This document shows, piece by piece, positions 44,770 to 55,948 of a DNA stretch of 64,000 nucleotides. Where the stretch lies: the NCBI GenBank assembly GCA_014843695.1, contig CM026402.1, forward strand, positions 19,882,396-19,946,395, written 5' to 3'. The notes under the pieces were generated by a model. That model had not been told where the DNA came from. It saw only the letters and a program-made list of their open reading frames with translations, and ran no database searches. Numbering within the stretch: position 1 is the stretch's first letter; the number at the start of each line of letters is the position of its first letter. This DNA comes from Archivesica marissinica. Its lineage: Eukaryota > Mollusca > Bivalvia > Venerida > Vesicomyidae. The position numbers and the translations under genes are program-made.

Positions 44770-46105
44770 ACACACAGACAGACAGACAGATGGTCAGACA
44801 CAACTGTTACGCACCAACAGACAGACAGACGGTCAGACACAACTGTTACGCACCAACAGACAGACAGATGGTCAGACACAACTGTTACGCACCAACAGAC
44901 AGACAGATGGTCAGACACAACTGTTACGCACCAACAGACAGACAGATGGTCAGACACAACTGTTACGCACCAACAGACAGACAGATGGTCAGACACAACT
45001 GTTACGCACCAACAGACAGACAGAAGGTCAGACACAACTGTTACGCACCAACAGACAGACAGACGGTCAGACACAACTGTTACGCACCAACAGACAGACA
45101 GACGGTCAGACACAACTGTTACGCACCAACAGACAGACAGACGGTCAGACACAACTGTTACGCACCAACAGACAGACAGACGGTCAGACACAACTGTTAC
45201 GCACCAACAGACAGACAGATGGTCAGACACAACTGTTACGCACCAACAGACAGACAGATGGTCAGACACAACTGTTACGCACCAACAGACAGACAGATGG
45301 TCAGACACAACTGTTACAAACAGACAGACAGATGGTCAGACACAACTGTTACGCACCAACAGACAGACAGATGGTCAGACACAACTGTTACGCACCAACA
45401 GACAGACAGATGGTCAGACACAACTGTTACGCACCAACAGACAGACAGATGGTCAGACACAACTGTTACGCACCAACAGACAGACAGATGGTCAGACACA
45501 ACTGTTACGCACCAACAGACAGACAGATGGTCAGACACAACTGTTACGCACCAACAGACAGACAGATGGTCAGACACAACTGTTACGCACCAACAGACAG
45601 ACAGATGGTCAGACACAACTGTTACGCACCAACAGACAGACAGATGGTCAGACACAACTGTTACGCACCAACAGACAGACAGATGGTCAGACACAACTGT
45701 TACGCACCAACAGACAGACAGATGGTCAGACACAACTGTTACGCACCAACAGACAGACAGATGGTCAGACACAACTGTTACGCACCAACAGACAGACAGA
45801 TGGTCAGACACAACTGTTACGCACCAACAGACAGACAGATGGTCAGACACAACTGTTACGCACCAACAGACAGACAGATGGTCAGACACAACTGTTACGC
45901 ACCAACAGACAGACAGATGGTCAGACACAACTGTTACGCACCAACAGACAGACAGATGGTCAGACACAACTGTTACGCACCAACAGACAGACAGATGGTC
46001 AGACACAACTGTTACGCACCAACAGACAGACAGATGGTCAGACACAACTGTTACGCACCAACAGACAGACAGATGGTCAGACACAACTGTTACGCACCAA
46101 CAGAC
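44770..46105. repeat. 39-bp minisatellite (contig 3 copy), about 34 units
   Basis: The reverse of the contig 2 unit. The first 14 units have variant order T, C, four T, A, four C, three T. One unit then has a small deletion (TTACAAACAGAC at 45314), and about 19 uniform units follow. Open frames on both strands (VRHNCYAPTDRQM, SDHLSVCWCVTVV) reflect a period of 13 codons. Confidence 0.96.
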
Positions 46106-46146
46106 AATTGTGCAAATTTAGCAATGGTACCAATATTTCGGGCTCT

Positions 46147-46385
46147 CCGATTAGCGCAGTGGTAATTTCGCTCGCTTCTCACCAATGCGACCCGGGTTCG
46201 ATGGACCGGGAAGTATGTGAGATGGTACGGTGGTCGCCAGATCGGACAGGTAGATTTTCTCCGGGTACTCCCGTTTCCTCATGAATGACCACATAGACGC
46301 TTTCATCCGCACCAACGAGAGTGATTAATATAAGTTGTTAAAACTTGCTTCGCAATCGTTTGTAAAATAAATCAAGTTTAAAAAT
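46147..46385 (+). mobile_element. SINE-B copy 3
   Basis: The head has GATTAGCGCAGTGGTAATTTC and GGGTTCGATGG, then the standard body and tail TAAATCAAGTTTAAAA. Confidence 0.85.
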
Positions 46386-46398
46386 ATATATATTTCTT

Positions 46399-46453
46399 GG
46401 TGTGTGTGTGTGTGTGTGTGTGTGCGCGTGCGTGCGTGCGCGCGCGTGCGTGC
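46399..46453. repeat. TG/CG microsatellite
   Basis: A run of TG followed by GCGTGCGTGCGCGCGCG. Confidence 0.92.
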
Positions 46454-47149
46454 AGAGAACAATTCCATACTGCCAGATTCATTTGATATTGAAATTATTA
46501 CTGGCCAGAGAAACTAAACATTAATGCGTTTTGCCTAAATTAATTTAATTTTATTTCCGCTCAAGGTGAACCAGCAATATGATAATATTGAATGACAGCT
46601 AAAATCATGGAAGTTCATTAATAAATGAGACAAAACTCCCATGAATTATAACTATGGTAAATTTAGACACATTTGGAGACATTCTAAACCTACTGACCCG
46701 TCCAGAGCACGTTTCATTTCCACAGAGACAACATACATAATTAATAACTGTCTGTTGCCAATGGAGACACAACATCTTCAAATTACAAAGCTGACTGCCT
46801 ATTAGAAATTCTAACAGAAAAAAACATGAGATGAAAATCTATTTTCCAACTCAGTAATTATTTTCTCATGCTATTAAGGAATAGTGAAATTACGCTCAGA
46901 TGCTTATAAGTTTATCTCTATAAAAGATGATTTACCTGGTTACCATGGCAACCAAATCATGAAAGCTACTTTTCTTTATTAATTCCTTGAACAGCCATTT
47001 GCATGAGTAATTCTGACATGTAGCGTTGCTATTAAGGATATTGAACATCTATGTATTGGAGCTTAGCTGAGGAATTCTGCAGTTTAAGTATTACGCATTG
47101 ACAGACCAATTTCACAGATAGATTATAATGCAGTGCTAGATTTGTAGTG
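46454..47149. other. Unique sequence with a perfect X-box
   Basis: There is no repeat or exon. It holds the X-box at 46939. Confidence 0.4.
46939..46952. promoter_or_regulatory. Perfect RFX X-box motif
   Basis: GTTACCATGGCAAC fits the palindromic X-box consensus exactly. It sits in non-repetitive sequence, a possible enhancer. Binding is not shown. Confidence 0.4.
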
Positions 47150-47150
47150 A

Positions 47151-47438
47151 GTGTTTTACGTTTATTTATCGTCGCTTCCGGCTGCCCATATGAGCGACGA
47201 CTCCTGAAGAGATTAGTCATTTTAGATTTTTGGAGGATAGTGCAGTGATACAGACAGAGACCCATTCCAGAGTCTCCTCTGGTTCTTTTACGTGCACAGT
47301 ATAAAGCACCGACACGAGACCTCGGTTTAAAATCCCATCTGAAAGACTGTTAATTCTATTAGGGTCAGATGGGGGATCAAACCTGCAATCCCTGGATGAC
47401 CAGTCCAGCATGTTACCACTGGACTACAGATCTGTCTG
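47151..47438 (-). mobile_element. SINE-A copy 6
   Basis: A full-length reverse copy, ending at CCACTGGACTACAGATC. Confidence 0.86.
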
Positions 47439-47481
47439 TAGTTCATAGAATTCCTTATTTATATAACAATTTCTAAAAGCA

Positions 47482-48414
47482 ATAAGCGTGGTTAGCACGA
47501 TTGCTTCTCAGCAATGCAACCTGCGTTCGATCCCTACATCATATGTGAAATTGTACAAAGTTTAAAATTCATTTTGCAACCTGCGTTCGATCCCTACATC
47601 ATATGTGAAATTGTACAAAGTTTAAAATTCATTTTGCAACCTGCGTTCGATCCCCGCATCATATGTGAAATTGTACAATGTTTAAAATTCATTTTGCAAC
47701 CTGCGTTCGATCCCCGCATCATATGTGAAATTGTACAAAGTTTAAAATTCATTTTGCAACCTGCGTTCGATCCCCGCATCATATGTGAAATTGTACAAAG
47801 TTTAAAATTCATTTTGCAACCTGCGTTCGATCCCTGCATCATATGTGAAATTGTACAAAGTTTAAAATTCATTTTGCAACCTGCGTTCGATCCCCGCATC
47901 ATATGTGAAATTGTACAAAGTTTAAAATTCATTTTGCAACCTGCGTTCGATCCCTGCATCATATGTGAAATTGTACAAAGTTTAAAATTCATTTTGCAAC
48001 CTGCGTTCGATCTCTGCATCATATGTGAAATTGTACAAAGTTTAAAATTCATTTTGCAACCTGCGTTCGATCCCTGCATCATATGTGAAATTGTACAAAG
48101 TTTAAAATTCATTTTGCAACCTGCGTTCGATCCCCGCATCATATGTGAAATTGTACAAAGTTTAAAATTCATTTTGCAACCTGCGTTCGATCCCTGCATC
48201 ATATGTGAAATTGTACAAAGTTTAAAATTCATTTTGCAACCTGCGTTCGATCTCTGCATCATATGTGAAATTGTACAAAGTTTAAAATTCATTTTGCAAC
48301 CTGCGTTCGATCCCTGCATCATATGTGAAATTGTACAAAGTTTAAAATTCATTTTGCAACCTGCGTTCGATCCCTGCATCATATGTGAAATTGTACAAAG
48401 TTAAAAATTCATTT
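47482..48414 (+). repeat. 60-bp array grown from a SINE-B head
   Basis: A SINE-B-like head (AAGCGTGGTTAGCACG, then TTGCTTCTCAGCAATGC) leads into 15 units of 60 bp starting at 47514. Each unit holds GCAACCTGCGTTCGATCC, the B box. Next comes CATCATATGTGAAATTG, and the unit ends AAAGTTTAAAATTCATTTT, like a SINE tail. The period is divisible by three, so both strands look coding (QPAFDPRIICEIVQ and its reverse). It is bounded on the right by a reverse SINE-B. Confidence 0.93.
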
Positions 48415-48415
48415 T

Positions 48416-48632
48416 AAAGTTCATTTATTTTACAACGATCGCGAAACAAGCTTCAACAACATATATTAATCACTTTCGTTGGCGCGGATTAAAGCGTATA
48501 TGTGGTCATTCGTGTGGGAGGAAACCGGAGTACCTAGAGAAAACCCACCTGTCCAATCTGGCGACCACAGTATCATCTCACATACATCCCAGTTCGAGGG
48601 TCGAACCCGGTGAGAAGCGGGCGGGCGGGCTA
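48416..48632 (-). mobile_element. SINE-B copy 4
   Basis: A reverse copy from TTTATTTTACAACGATCGCG to GGGTCGAACCCGG. The distal head is lost in GCGGGCGGGC. Confidence 0.78.
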
Positions 48633-48639
48633 AATGTAA

Positions 48640-49234
48640 CCAATCGGGCTTAAAAACTAGCCCTAGAAGCATTATCCCAAAGCCTACATATTTATTGACT
48701 ATTTTTCTCACATAAGCTGCTGTGTGCTTTTACTTTTCAACAAATACACCCCAGGGTGCGAATGAGCAATTATTAGATATTAACATTTTATATCCTATAT
48801 TTATGGACAGTAATAATCGGTGTATGATGACAGTGCAACCACCAGGGAACCACATAAAATAGCTATAATATAGCACATTGCCATGTTTGTCCGAGACGGC
48901 CAGACTTAAACATTGCGACTACCAAGTGCAAATATATCTCTAACAAGCCATATATGGAAATATTACTCTACTTCATCACAATTTGCAGTAACCTTTATGC
49001 AATATAAATATATAATATGTGGTCCCAGTAGCTACAGACATGCACTGAATGTCAGTCGCATAGCTCTTCGTCCAGCATGCATGGTGCATTGCGCTTTTCA
49101 CCGTGATCAATTTAATCAAGCGGACTAAAATCTAGTGAACATTCTTATTTATTATAAAGTTGGGCTGCGTCATCATGATCACCCAATTAATGGCAGATGA
49201 TTTCATTTCGTATATTATTACCATTAAAGCCCCA
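48640..49234. other. Unique sequence
   Basis: No feature was recognised. Confidence 0.4.
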
Positions 49235-49238
49235 TTAA

Positions 49239-49477
49239 CCCATTTCATTCTGGATACCGTTCAAACGGTATCTGCAAAGAACATAGACCCAGATCAACCG
49301 CCACGGAACGTGCCGTATGATCAGGATCTATGCTGTTTGCTATTCAGATGATCTTGCTAAGACACTTGGCTATGCAGCAAACAACATAGATCCTGATCAG
49401 CACGCAGCATCACACTGCGGCTGATCTGGATCTATGTTGTTTGCAAAAGCCTTCAAATATATCCAGAATGAAATGGG
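49239..49477. mobile_element. MITE-3, intact (TTAA target)
   Basis: The ends are CCCATTTCATTCTGGATA and TATCCAGAATGAAATGGG, an 18-bp perfect TIR, with TTAA on both sides (49235-49238 and 49478-49481). It has two internal hairpins (49281-49336 and 49383-49438). Both have CCAGAT opposite ATCAGG-type arms, the same mismatch as in MITE-1. Confidence 0.88.
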
Positions 49478-49481
49478 TTAA

Positions 49482-49787
49482 GCGTTTACTTAGAATGTGC
49501 CGCACACCGAGATAATGTAAGGAGCGGATGATTAGATATTGTGATCATTGTATGATATTTTCATTTTTCAATAATATATTATTACGGTAAAAATTAAAAT
49601 TTGGAAAATATACCCACAAACGAACCTGCTTTTGTGAAATTACCATTTGTAAATTACCTCCCTTTATGGATATTTTTTTAACAAAATCCCCCATACCACT
49701 GTAAATGATGGTTTACTGAAGTTAACACTAGGATAAATTTGCATGTATATGAATTATAGTATTACGACATTAACCAACTCGGTCACA
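49482..49787. other. Unique AT-rich sequence
   Basis: It shares TAAATTACCTCCCTTTA with sequence near 56920, perhaps a degraded repeat. Confidence 0.35.
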
Positions 49788-50706
49788 GAGGTTCCATGGT
49801 AATTAAATAACTCGGCCAGGGAGCCCCGATCGACATTAAATAACTCGGCCAGGGAGCCCCGATCGACATTAAATAACTCGGCCAGGGAGCCCCAATCAAC
49901 ATTAAATAACTCGCCCAGGGAGCCCCGATCGACATTAAATAACTCGCCCAGGGAGCCCCGATCGACATTAAATAACTCGCCCAGGGAGCCCCGATCGACA
50001 TTAAATAACTCGCCCAGGGAGCCCACGATCGACATTAAATAACTCGCCCAGGGAGCCCCGATGACCAGGGAGCCCCGACGACATTAAATAACTCGGCTAA
50101 GGAGCCCCGATCGACATAAATAACTCGGCAGGGAGCCCCGATCGACATTAAATAACTCGGCCAGGGAGCCCTGATCGACATTAAATAACTCGGCCAGGGA
50201 GCCCGATCGACATAAATAACTCGGCCAGGGAGCCCTGATCGACATTAAATAACTCGGCTAAGGAGCCCGATCGACATTAAATAACTCAGCCAGGGAGCCA
50301 CGATCAGACAAAATAAACTCAGCCAGGGAGCCCCGATGACATTAAATACACTCGGATAAGGTGCACCGCATCGCATTAAATAACTCGGCCAGGAAGCCCC
50401 GATCGAATAAATAACTCGGCCAGGGAGCCCCGATCGACATTAAATAACTCGGCCAGGGAGCCCCGATCGACATTAAATAACTCGGCCAGGGAGCCCCGAT
50501 CGACATTAAATAACTCGGCTACGGAGCCCCGATCGACATTAAATAACTCGGCTAAGGAGCCCCGATCGACATTAAATAACTCAGCTAAGGAGCCCCGATC
50601 GACATTAAATAACTCGGCTAAGGAGCCCTGATCGACATTAAATAACTCGGCTAAGGAGCCCTGATCGACATTAAATAACTCGGCTAAGGAGCCCTGATCG
50701 ACATTA
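49788..50706. repeat. 33-bp minisatellite, about 27 units
   Basis: The unit is CATTAAATAACTCGGCC, then AGGGAGCCCCGATCGA. The middle (50040-50400) has many single-base losses. CGGCTAAGG and CGCCCAGGG variants are clustered. Confidence 0.95.
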
Positions 50707-52227
50707 AAGAGAGAGCTACTGTGGTCTTTGAACATACAATACAGGCTACAAAGGACAGCCATATTTCAGTGGCCATCCACTTCGGACTAATAACGTATGC
50801 ATGTATATACATCTCCCATAATTAATCTTGTCTGAGCTTCCAAAGAGTCTAACTTTCATAAACAGACTTGCAATACCCATACTTCTGAACCGTTATCAGA
50901 CAAAGCCATAAAGAAATCATTAAATTACTGACGGACGTAGCTTCCGCCAAACTGACCACAAAATCAAAGTACCATCCATCTAGATAAATGTTTTATCACA
51001 AGTAATAAGTATATCTGTGGAAAATGTCAATGCGAAATTGCTTTCAAATTTCTGACTGCCACGGCTTCTGATCAGTTCTATATATCCCCGTCAGTCAAGC
51101 TTGAAATCTAGGAATTGGAAAAGTCGTTGGGCAATGAGGTGAACTAATGAACAAACCATTGTGTGCATGACACGCATGACGGCAATACATTGTGGAGTAA
51201 ATACATGTTGACATTGTCATACATCTCAATACAGTATGGTAAACTGTTCTCTACCACCTTCCATAATTTGCAAGCTGTATGGTTTCAATAATTGATGTAG
51301 TTCTGTGATGACAATGAATTAAGGCAGCTGATGCACCGACTCAAAGATCATAGCCCTTGTAGCTGGAGAAATGACTTCTCCCACACTGCTCAATATACTG
51401 CACCGACAAACAACAGTGCCAAGCTCGGCACTCTACATGATATATTAATAGAACTGACCTATCACCTACAATTTGTGGAATATTCGGTCGGGAAGGTACC
51501 TTCGAATATTCGAATATTCGATAGAATTCTATCAAAAACTCAAAATCACGCATGCTCTTATAAAAATTGCCAAACTAACCTAATTTATGTTTTACGCGTA
51601 AACGTCATCTTCTTCAAATATTTATTCAGATTGATATTGTACCCGAATATGTTAAATCCAATTTGCATAGATTACACCTAGCAGTTTTCTTATTCTCAGA
51701 GCGATTCCAGCATTTCCAAACGTGTGACTGAACGGGTGGCATTTTTGAGGACAATATAATATTTGTTTCCGAATATTCGAATACTGCAATAGTATTCGGA
51801 TATTCGGACGTTCTAGCGAATATTTGAATATTCGTTGCCATCCCTAATTTTTTTAGATCAGTAATTAAAGCCAATAATAAGCAGTACCTCATTAAATATT
51901 ATGCAATCTAAATTGATTTTGACCAACTTTTCAGAGAATGTGTATGATACATTGACAATATATTACATAACATGTAATGTGGAACTGCTTGTTGTTGACT
52001 TTAATTGCTGATACAAAAAAATACCCGTGCAAAACTTTTGTCCTTAAGTATATATTTGGAGTGTAATTGTTGCCCGATTATCCAAGTGTACAACCAAGAC
52101 ATTAGACACTAGGTGCTCCATATATTGCACTATTTCAGTGCTATCAGATAAACATACTCTGTACACTCCCAAACATGGAACAAGCTACTGCAGCGCTAAC
52201 ATTGATGCAACAGTACCGTAGCCAGCA
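50707..52227. other. Mostly unique sequence with TTCGAATATTCG tracts
   Basis: AATATTCGAATATTCG-type tracts occur at about 51500 and 51770-51835. The latter ends TTGCCATCCCTAA, like a hAT MITE terminus, but the matching left end was not found. No exon was recognised. Confidence 0.35.
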
Positions 52228-52427
52228 AACACCACAGACCTCTAAAATGCTTACAAAAAGTGTAGCTCCAGATCAGGATCTGCACTTTTTGCCAGTAATA
52301 TTACTATTTTTAGACAAAATTACCCATTTTGATAAATGGAACTGGTCCAAATGTAATTTTCTTATTAATTTATTGGTCTAAGAATATCATGCACCACTAT
52401 TATGTCAGTTACTTTGTGTTGAATGGG
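52228..52427 (+). mobile_element. MITE-1 copy k, damaged
   Basis: The 5' TIR is lost and most of the hairpin is deleted. The 3' end GTTGAATGGG with TTAA is present. Confidence 0.8.
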
Positions 52428-52517
52428 TTAATAAAAGCAGGGCATTTAAGGTTATAAAACCTTTTTTCAGATCTCAAGCTCAAGTGATATGATTGATTGA
52501 TTCTGATTGGTTTTACT

Positions 52518-52880
52518 GTGACCCCCTGATCAGAGGTGTGATACTGAGTTTGAGATTGGAAAAGGGTTTCATAACCTCCAGGCCTGGCTGTAAGACTCTC
52601 CACAGGCTGTGACCCCCTGAGCAGAGGTGTGATACTGAGTTTGAGATTGGAAAAGGGTTTCATAACCTCCGGGCCTGGCTGTAAGACTCTCCACAGGCTG
52701 TGACCCCCTGATCAGAGGTGTGATACTGAGTTTGAGATTGGAAAAGGGTTTCATAACCTCCAGGCCTGGCTGTAAGACTCTCCACAGGCTGTGACCCCCT
52801 GATCAGAGGTGTGATACTGAGTTTGAGATTGGAAAAGGGTTTCATAACCTCCAGGCCTGGCTGTAAGACTCTCCACAGGC
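52518..52880. repeat. 91-bp tandem repeat, four copies
   Basis: The unit contains GTGACCCCCTGATCAGAGG, then TTTGAGATTGG, then TTTCATAACCTCC and CTGTAAGACTCTCCACAGG. Confidence 0.93.
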
Positions 52881-53462
52881 TCTTTTCCAACTTGGAACAA
52901 AGTGGAAAGAATTTTATAGATGATTTCTTTGAATTTCTGCCAGCCCGTTTGATTACATACTCTTAAAATATAGCCTACTTAAGTATACAATAATAGTATT
53001 ACAACTTATACGTGTTCCAATGGTATACAGTTGTCTACTTAAATATCTCTTTATGTAAATATATGGTCAGTCTTCCCATTAGAAATTCAAATTCTACACA
53101 AATGTAGTCATATTTTCCATCAGAAATTCAAATCATTCAGACATTATTTATGAGTAGCAAATTTATAATGAAAAATGATTCCATGACAAGACGAGCTTTG
53201 GAATATGAGAAATGCATTAAATAGATTGTTATACAGACAGAACAGGGAGACTGCATTGAAATGTCTGAGGCTCACACATAAATCTCTCCAATCTCAAGGT
53301 TTCTGCAAGACTCGATCGATTTGATTGGTTGAGAAGAGGTGCACATATCGCGTTCATCCAATCAAATCTCTTGAGAGATCTGAGTGTATATTATACCATC
53401 CAACCCTGGTGGTATTGACTGTGACATTTGGTTGCATTCTGACGGGCAGACCATCATCAACT
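52881..53462. other. Unique sequence
   Basis: No feature was recognised. Confidence 0.4.
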
Positions 53463-53688
53463 GGAAGTCGTGATAGCGCAGTGGCAGGGAATTCGCTTCA
53501 GGTGCGAAAGGCCTGGAGTTCAAGCCCCGTTGGAGCCGTTATGATTGTGCCCTTAGGCAAGGCACTTAAATTCCACATGCCTCTTCTCTCTCCTACGTGG
53601 CGATGGATTCCATCAGGTATAAGGTCTCGAGAGTGATTAATATAAGTTGTAAGAACTTGTTTCGCAATCGACTTAAAATAACTCATAC
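53463..53688 (+). mobile_element. SINE-C copy 3
   Basis: The head has GTCGTGATAGCGCAGTGG and GGAGTTCAAGCCCCG. The body and tail are full. No clear target duplication was seen. Confidence 0.82.
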
Positions 53689-53784
53689 ACACAGTCAGAT
53701 ATGAATCTTCGTCCCCGCAGCTGTCCATCAATAATTTGTTGAAACGGTTATCTCCTCTGAAGTTTAGATATATAGCAGGTAGAA

Positions 53785-54101
53785 TTTTACCATCCGTAGA
53801 AATCATGCCACCGGTACTTAACCCTTTCAACACTACAGACCTCTAAATAGGCCCACAACAAGTGTAGATCCAGATGAGCCGACTCAGGACGAGCCATCTC
53901 ATCAGGATCTGCACTTTTTGCCAGTAATATTACTATTTTTAGACAAAATTACCCATTTTGATAAATGAACTGGTCAAATGTAATTTTCTTATTAATTTAT
54001 TGGTCTAAAAATATCATGGACCAGTCCATGTCAGTTGCTTGGTGTTGAATGGGTTAAAGGGCTATGAGACTCTAAAGGCCTTCTCTACTATGCTGTTACA
54101 G
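53785..54101 (+). pseudogene. Decayed copy of the exon at 54838, split by MITE-1
   Basis: The left part reads SVEIMPPVL up to TTAA at 53818. After the MITE, TTAA resumes with GGGCTATGAGACTCTAAAGG and CTTCTCTACTATGCTG, then TTACAG. Against the intact exon the lengths agree, but CGA (Arg) is TGA and the donor GTAAAT is replaced by TTACGT. The first half of the exon is not recognisable. It is therefore a broken duplicate and could not be spliced or translated. Confidence 0.85.
53822..54053 (+). mobile_element. MITE-1 copy l inside the pseudoexon
   Basis: A 232-bp copy with TTAA on both sides. The intact paralogous exon has one TTAA at the same point (54917-54920), so this shows the target duplication directly. 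Confidence 0.93.
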
Positions 54102-54167
54102 TTACGTTTAGTTGATAACCAATCCATCCCAGGTCCACCCACTCCCCCCACAGGTATAACTATTATG

Positions 54168-54437
54168 TTATGTTATATTTCGGGTTTTACGCCTGCATCA
54201 GCCCCATTTTGGGCTATATCGCCGGCGGGCAGTTTACCTAACAACACCTTTCATGGGCAGGCTCCAGCGGTTAACCAGTACTTGGGTGCACCAACCTCCG
54301 TGAGAAACTGCCAACTTTTTCATATAAATGAGACATGGTCTGAGCGGGGCTCGAACCCACGAGTCCGTGACCATCAGTGATGATAGGTTACAGTGGTATA
54401 CAAGTCAGCGACCTTAACCACTCGACCACGGAGGCGG
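54168..54437 (-). mobile_element. SINE-D copy 2
   Basis: A reverse copy with GGGGCTCGAACCCACGAG (B box), AACCACTCGACCACGGAGG (A box) and the body with AACTGCCAACTTTTTCATAT. Confidence 0.78.
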
Positions 54438-54837
54438 ACTCAGGTATAACTCCCCTGGAACTAGCAGTACAGGTACAGGGTTCATTCTAGGTCAGAATTT
54501 TTGGGAGAAGTGAGAAAGCGCGTGATCGCTTCCTTAAATGGTGTTCTTTAATATACTTCTGTAAAATAGGGCTAAAATGCACAGTACAACCATTAAATAT
54601 AACATTTGAATTTGAGTGCTTTATAATGGGCCAGTGTATCTTACTAGACAACATTTTGTTTGAAAATCGTAAAAACCAAAAAAATATTGTTTTTAATTTT
54701 TTTTAAGGGAGAAGTGGGGCCCCCAGAGGGCGAAGTCAAGGTCCCTAGGGCGACAATTTCGCCCACATCACCCTCTAAACTGATCGCTGCAGGTAGACTT
54801 TTATTCCTAAAGAAGAGATATCCGTTTGTATTTTCAG
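54438..54837. other. Intron sequence
   Basis: It ends in CGTTTGTATTTTCAG, the acceptor of the next exon. Nothing else was recognised. Confidence 0.4.
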
Positions 54838-54964
54838 ATTCCTGGCAACATGCGTGGCTACAATTCCCTCAACGAAACGATAGATCTACCACCCGTAGAG
54901 ATCATGCCACCGGTACTTAAGGGACTCCGAGACTCTAAGGGCATTCTCTACTATACTGTTACAG
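54838..54964 (+). CDS. Exon of the unrecognised AGIQ gene, contig 3 part 1
   Basis: Acceptor TTTTCAG and donor GTAAAT bound 127 nt (phase 0 in, phase 1 out). It reads IPGNMRGYNSLNETID, then LPPVEIMPPVLKGLR, then DSKGILYYTVT plus one base. The next exon at 61642 enters with two bases, completing an alanine codon, so the junction reads TVT-A-YFKHPK. The previous exon is proposed to be 26011-26108 on the minus strand of contig 2. It has one NET glycosylation sequon, no membrane helix and no motif I can name. The decayed partial copy upstream shows the locus has duplicated. Confidence 0.82.
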
Positions 54965-55403
54965 GTAAATAACTAATCCAGGGTATTTGTTCCAAACTCA
55001 CTCACCAATCTAAATAATAATATTTTTGAAAGACTTACATATATTATTACTACATACATCGGAACAAATTGATAGCAAATTTCACCTATTGGAAAGGGCT
55101 GTTGCTAATGTTTTCAAAACTTGTAGCCTAGCCCAAACCTTTTGCACAGTCATGTATATGGATATTATCAGATTGTATGTATGTTAGAAATGTGACAGTA
55201 ATGTTATTGTGATATGTAATTGTAAATTGTATTCCTCATTGTGAAACGCAATAAAATATTATTAAATACCCCACCCACCCCTCAGTGCAAAAATCCACAT
55301 GTGGACATCTTATTAAAAGCTCACCAAGTACAAAGGTAGGCGGGACATTTGAAATGTACATTAGTCTCTTAGAACTTACAGTGCTTAAAAGTACACTTAA
55401 ATA
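54965..55403. other. Intron sequence
   Basis: No repeat or exon was recognised. Confidence 0.4.
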
Positions 55404-55640
55404 TAACCCTTAAAATGCTGAATAACTTGGAAAGAATGTCCAAATAAGAGAGTAATGCCATGTCTGAACAGGATCTATGTATCTTAATTGCTATTCAGCC
55501 AAGTGTTTTAGCGCCACTATCTGAATAGCAAACAGCATAGAGCATAGAGCCAGATCAGACAGCACGGTATGTGCCCTTTGATCTGGCTTGAGTGCAAAAG
55601 CAACATTAGTTGCAATTAGCAGGTTATGGGTGAATAGCCA
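55404..55640. mobile_element. Degraded MITE-3 relative
   Basis: It contains TAGCAAACAGCATAGAGC and GCTATTCAGCCAAGTGTTTT plus fragments of the family hairpin. The TIRs are not clear. Confidence 0.5.
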
Positions 55641-55710
55641 AAGTTACCATTCCAGTCACCGTGATTAAATATGGAATGTTATATGAAGTGTTCTGTAGTT
55701 TAAAAAAAGA

Positions 55711-55948
55711 GTTTAAACTTTAATTATTCTACAACGATTGCGAAGCAAGATAATTAATCACTCTCGTTGGCGTGGATGAAAGCGTAAATGTGGTCATTCG
55801 TGTGGGAGGAAACCAGAGTACATGGAGAAAACCCACCTGCCCGATCAGGCGACCACCGTACCATCTCACATACTTCCCGGTCCGAGGATCGAACCCGGAT
55901 TGCATTGGTGAGAAGCGAGCGCGACGCTAACCACTGCGCTAATCAGAC
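55711..55948 (-). mobile_element. SINE-B copy 5
   Basis: A reverse copy from TTTAAACTTTAATTATTCT to AACCACTGCGCTAATCAGAC, including GATCGAACCC. Confidence 0.85.

Larger units (their letters stand above)
42937..45316 (-). repeat. Start of contig 3, reverse complement of the start of contig 2
   Basis: The first base pairs with 23491. The duplicated Harbinger-like MITE, candidate exon and MITE-1 appear here in mirror order. See 21066-23491. Confidence 0.95.

Noticed and set aside
21066..45316. True large inverted duplication
   Set aside because: Both copies begin at contig edges next to placeholder gaps, and the exon phases favour a flipped contig. It is kept only as an alternative.
44658..46165. 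Frames up to 443 residues on both strands (VRHNCYAPTDRQ, SDHLSVCWCVTVV)
   Set aside because: A 39-bp minisatellite. Both strands are open through the whole array, and the frame shifts at the one deleted unit.
47514..48404. 296-residue frame with QPAFDP and IICEIVQ repeats
   Set aside because: A 60-bp array derived from a SINE. The reverse strand is equally open.
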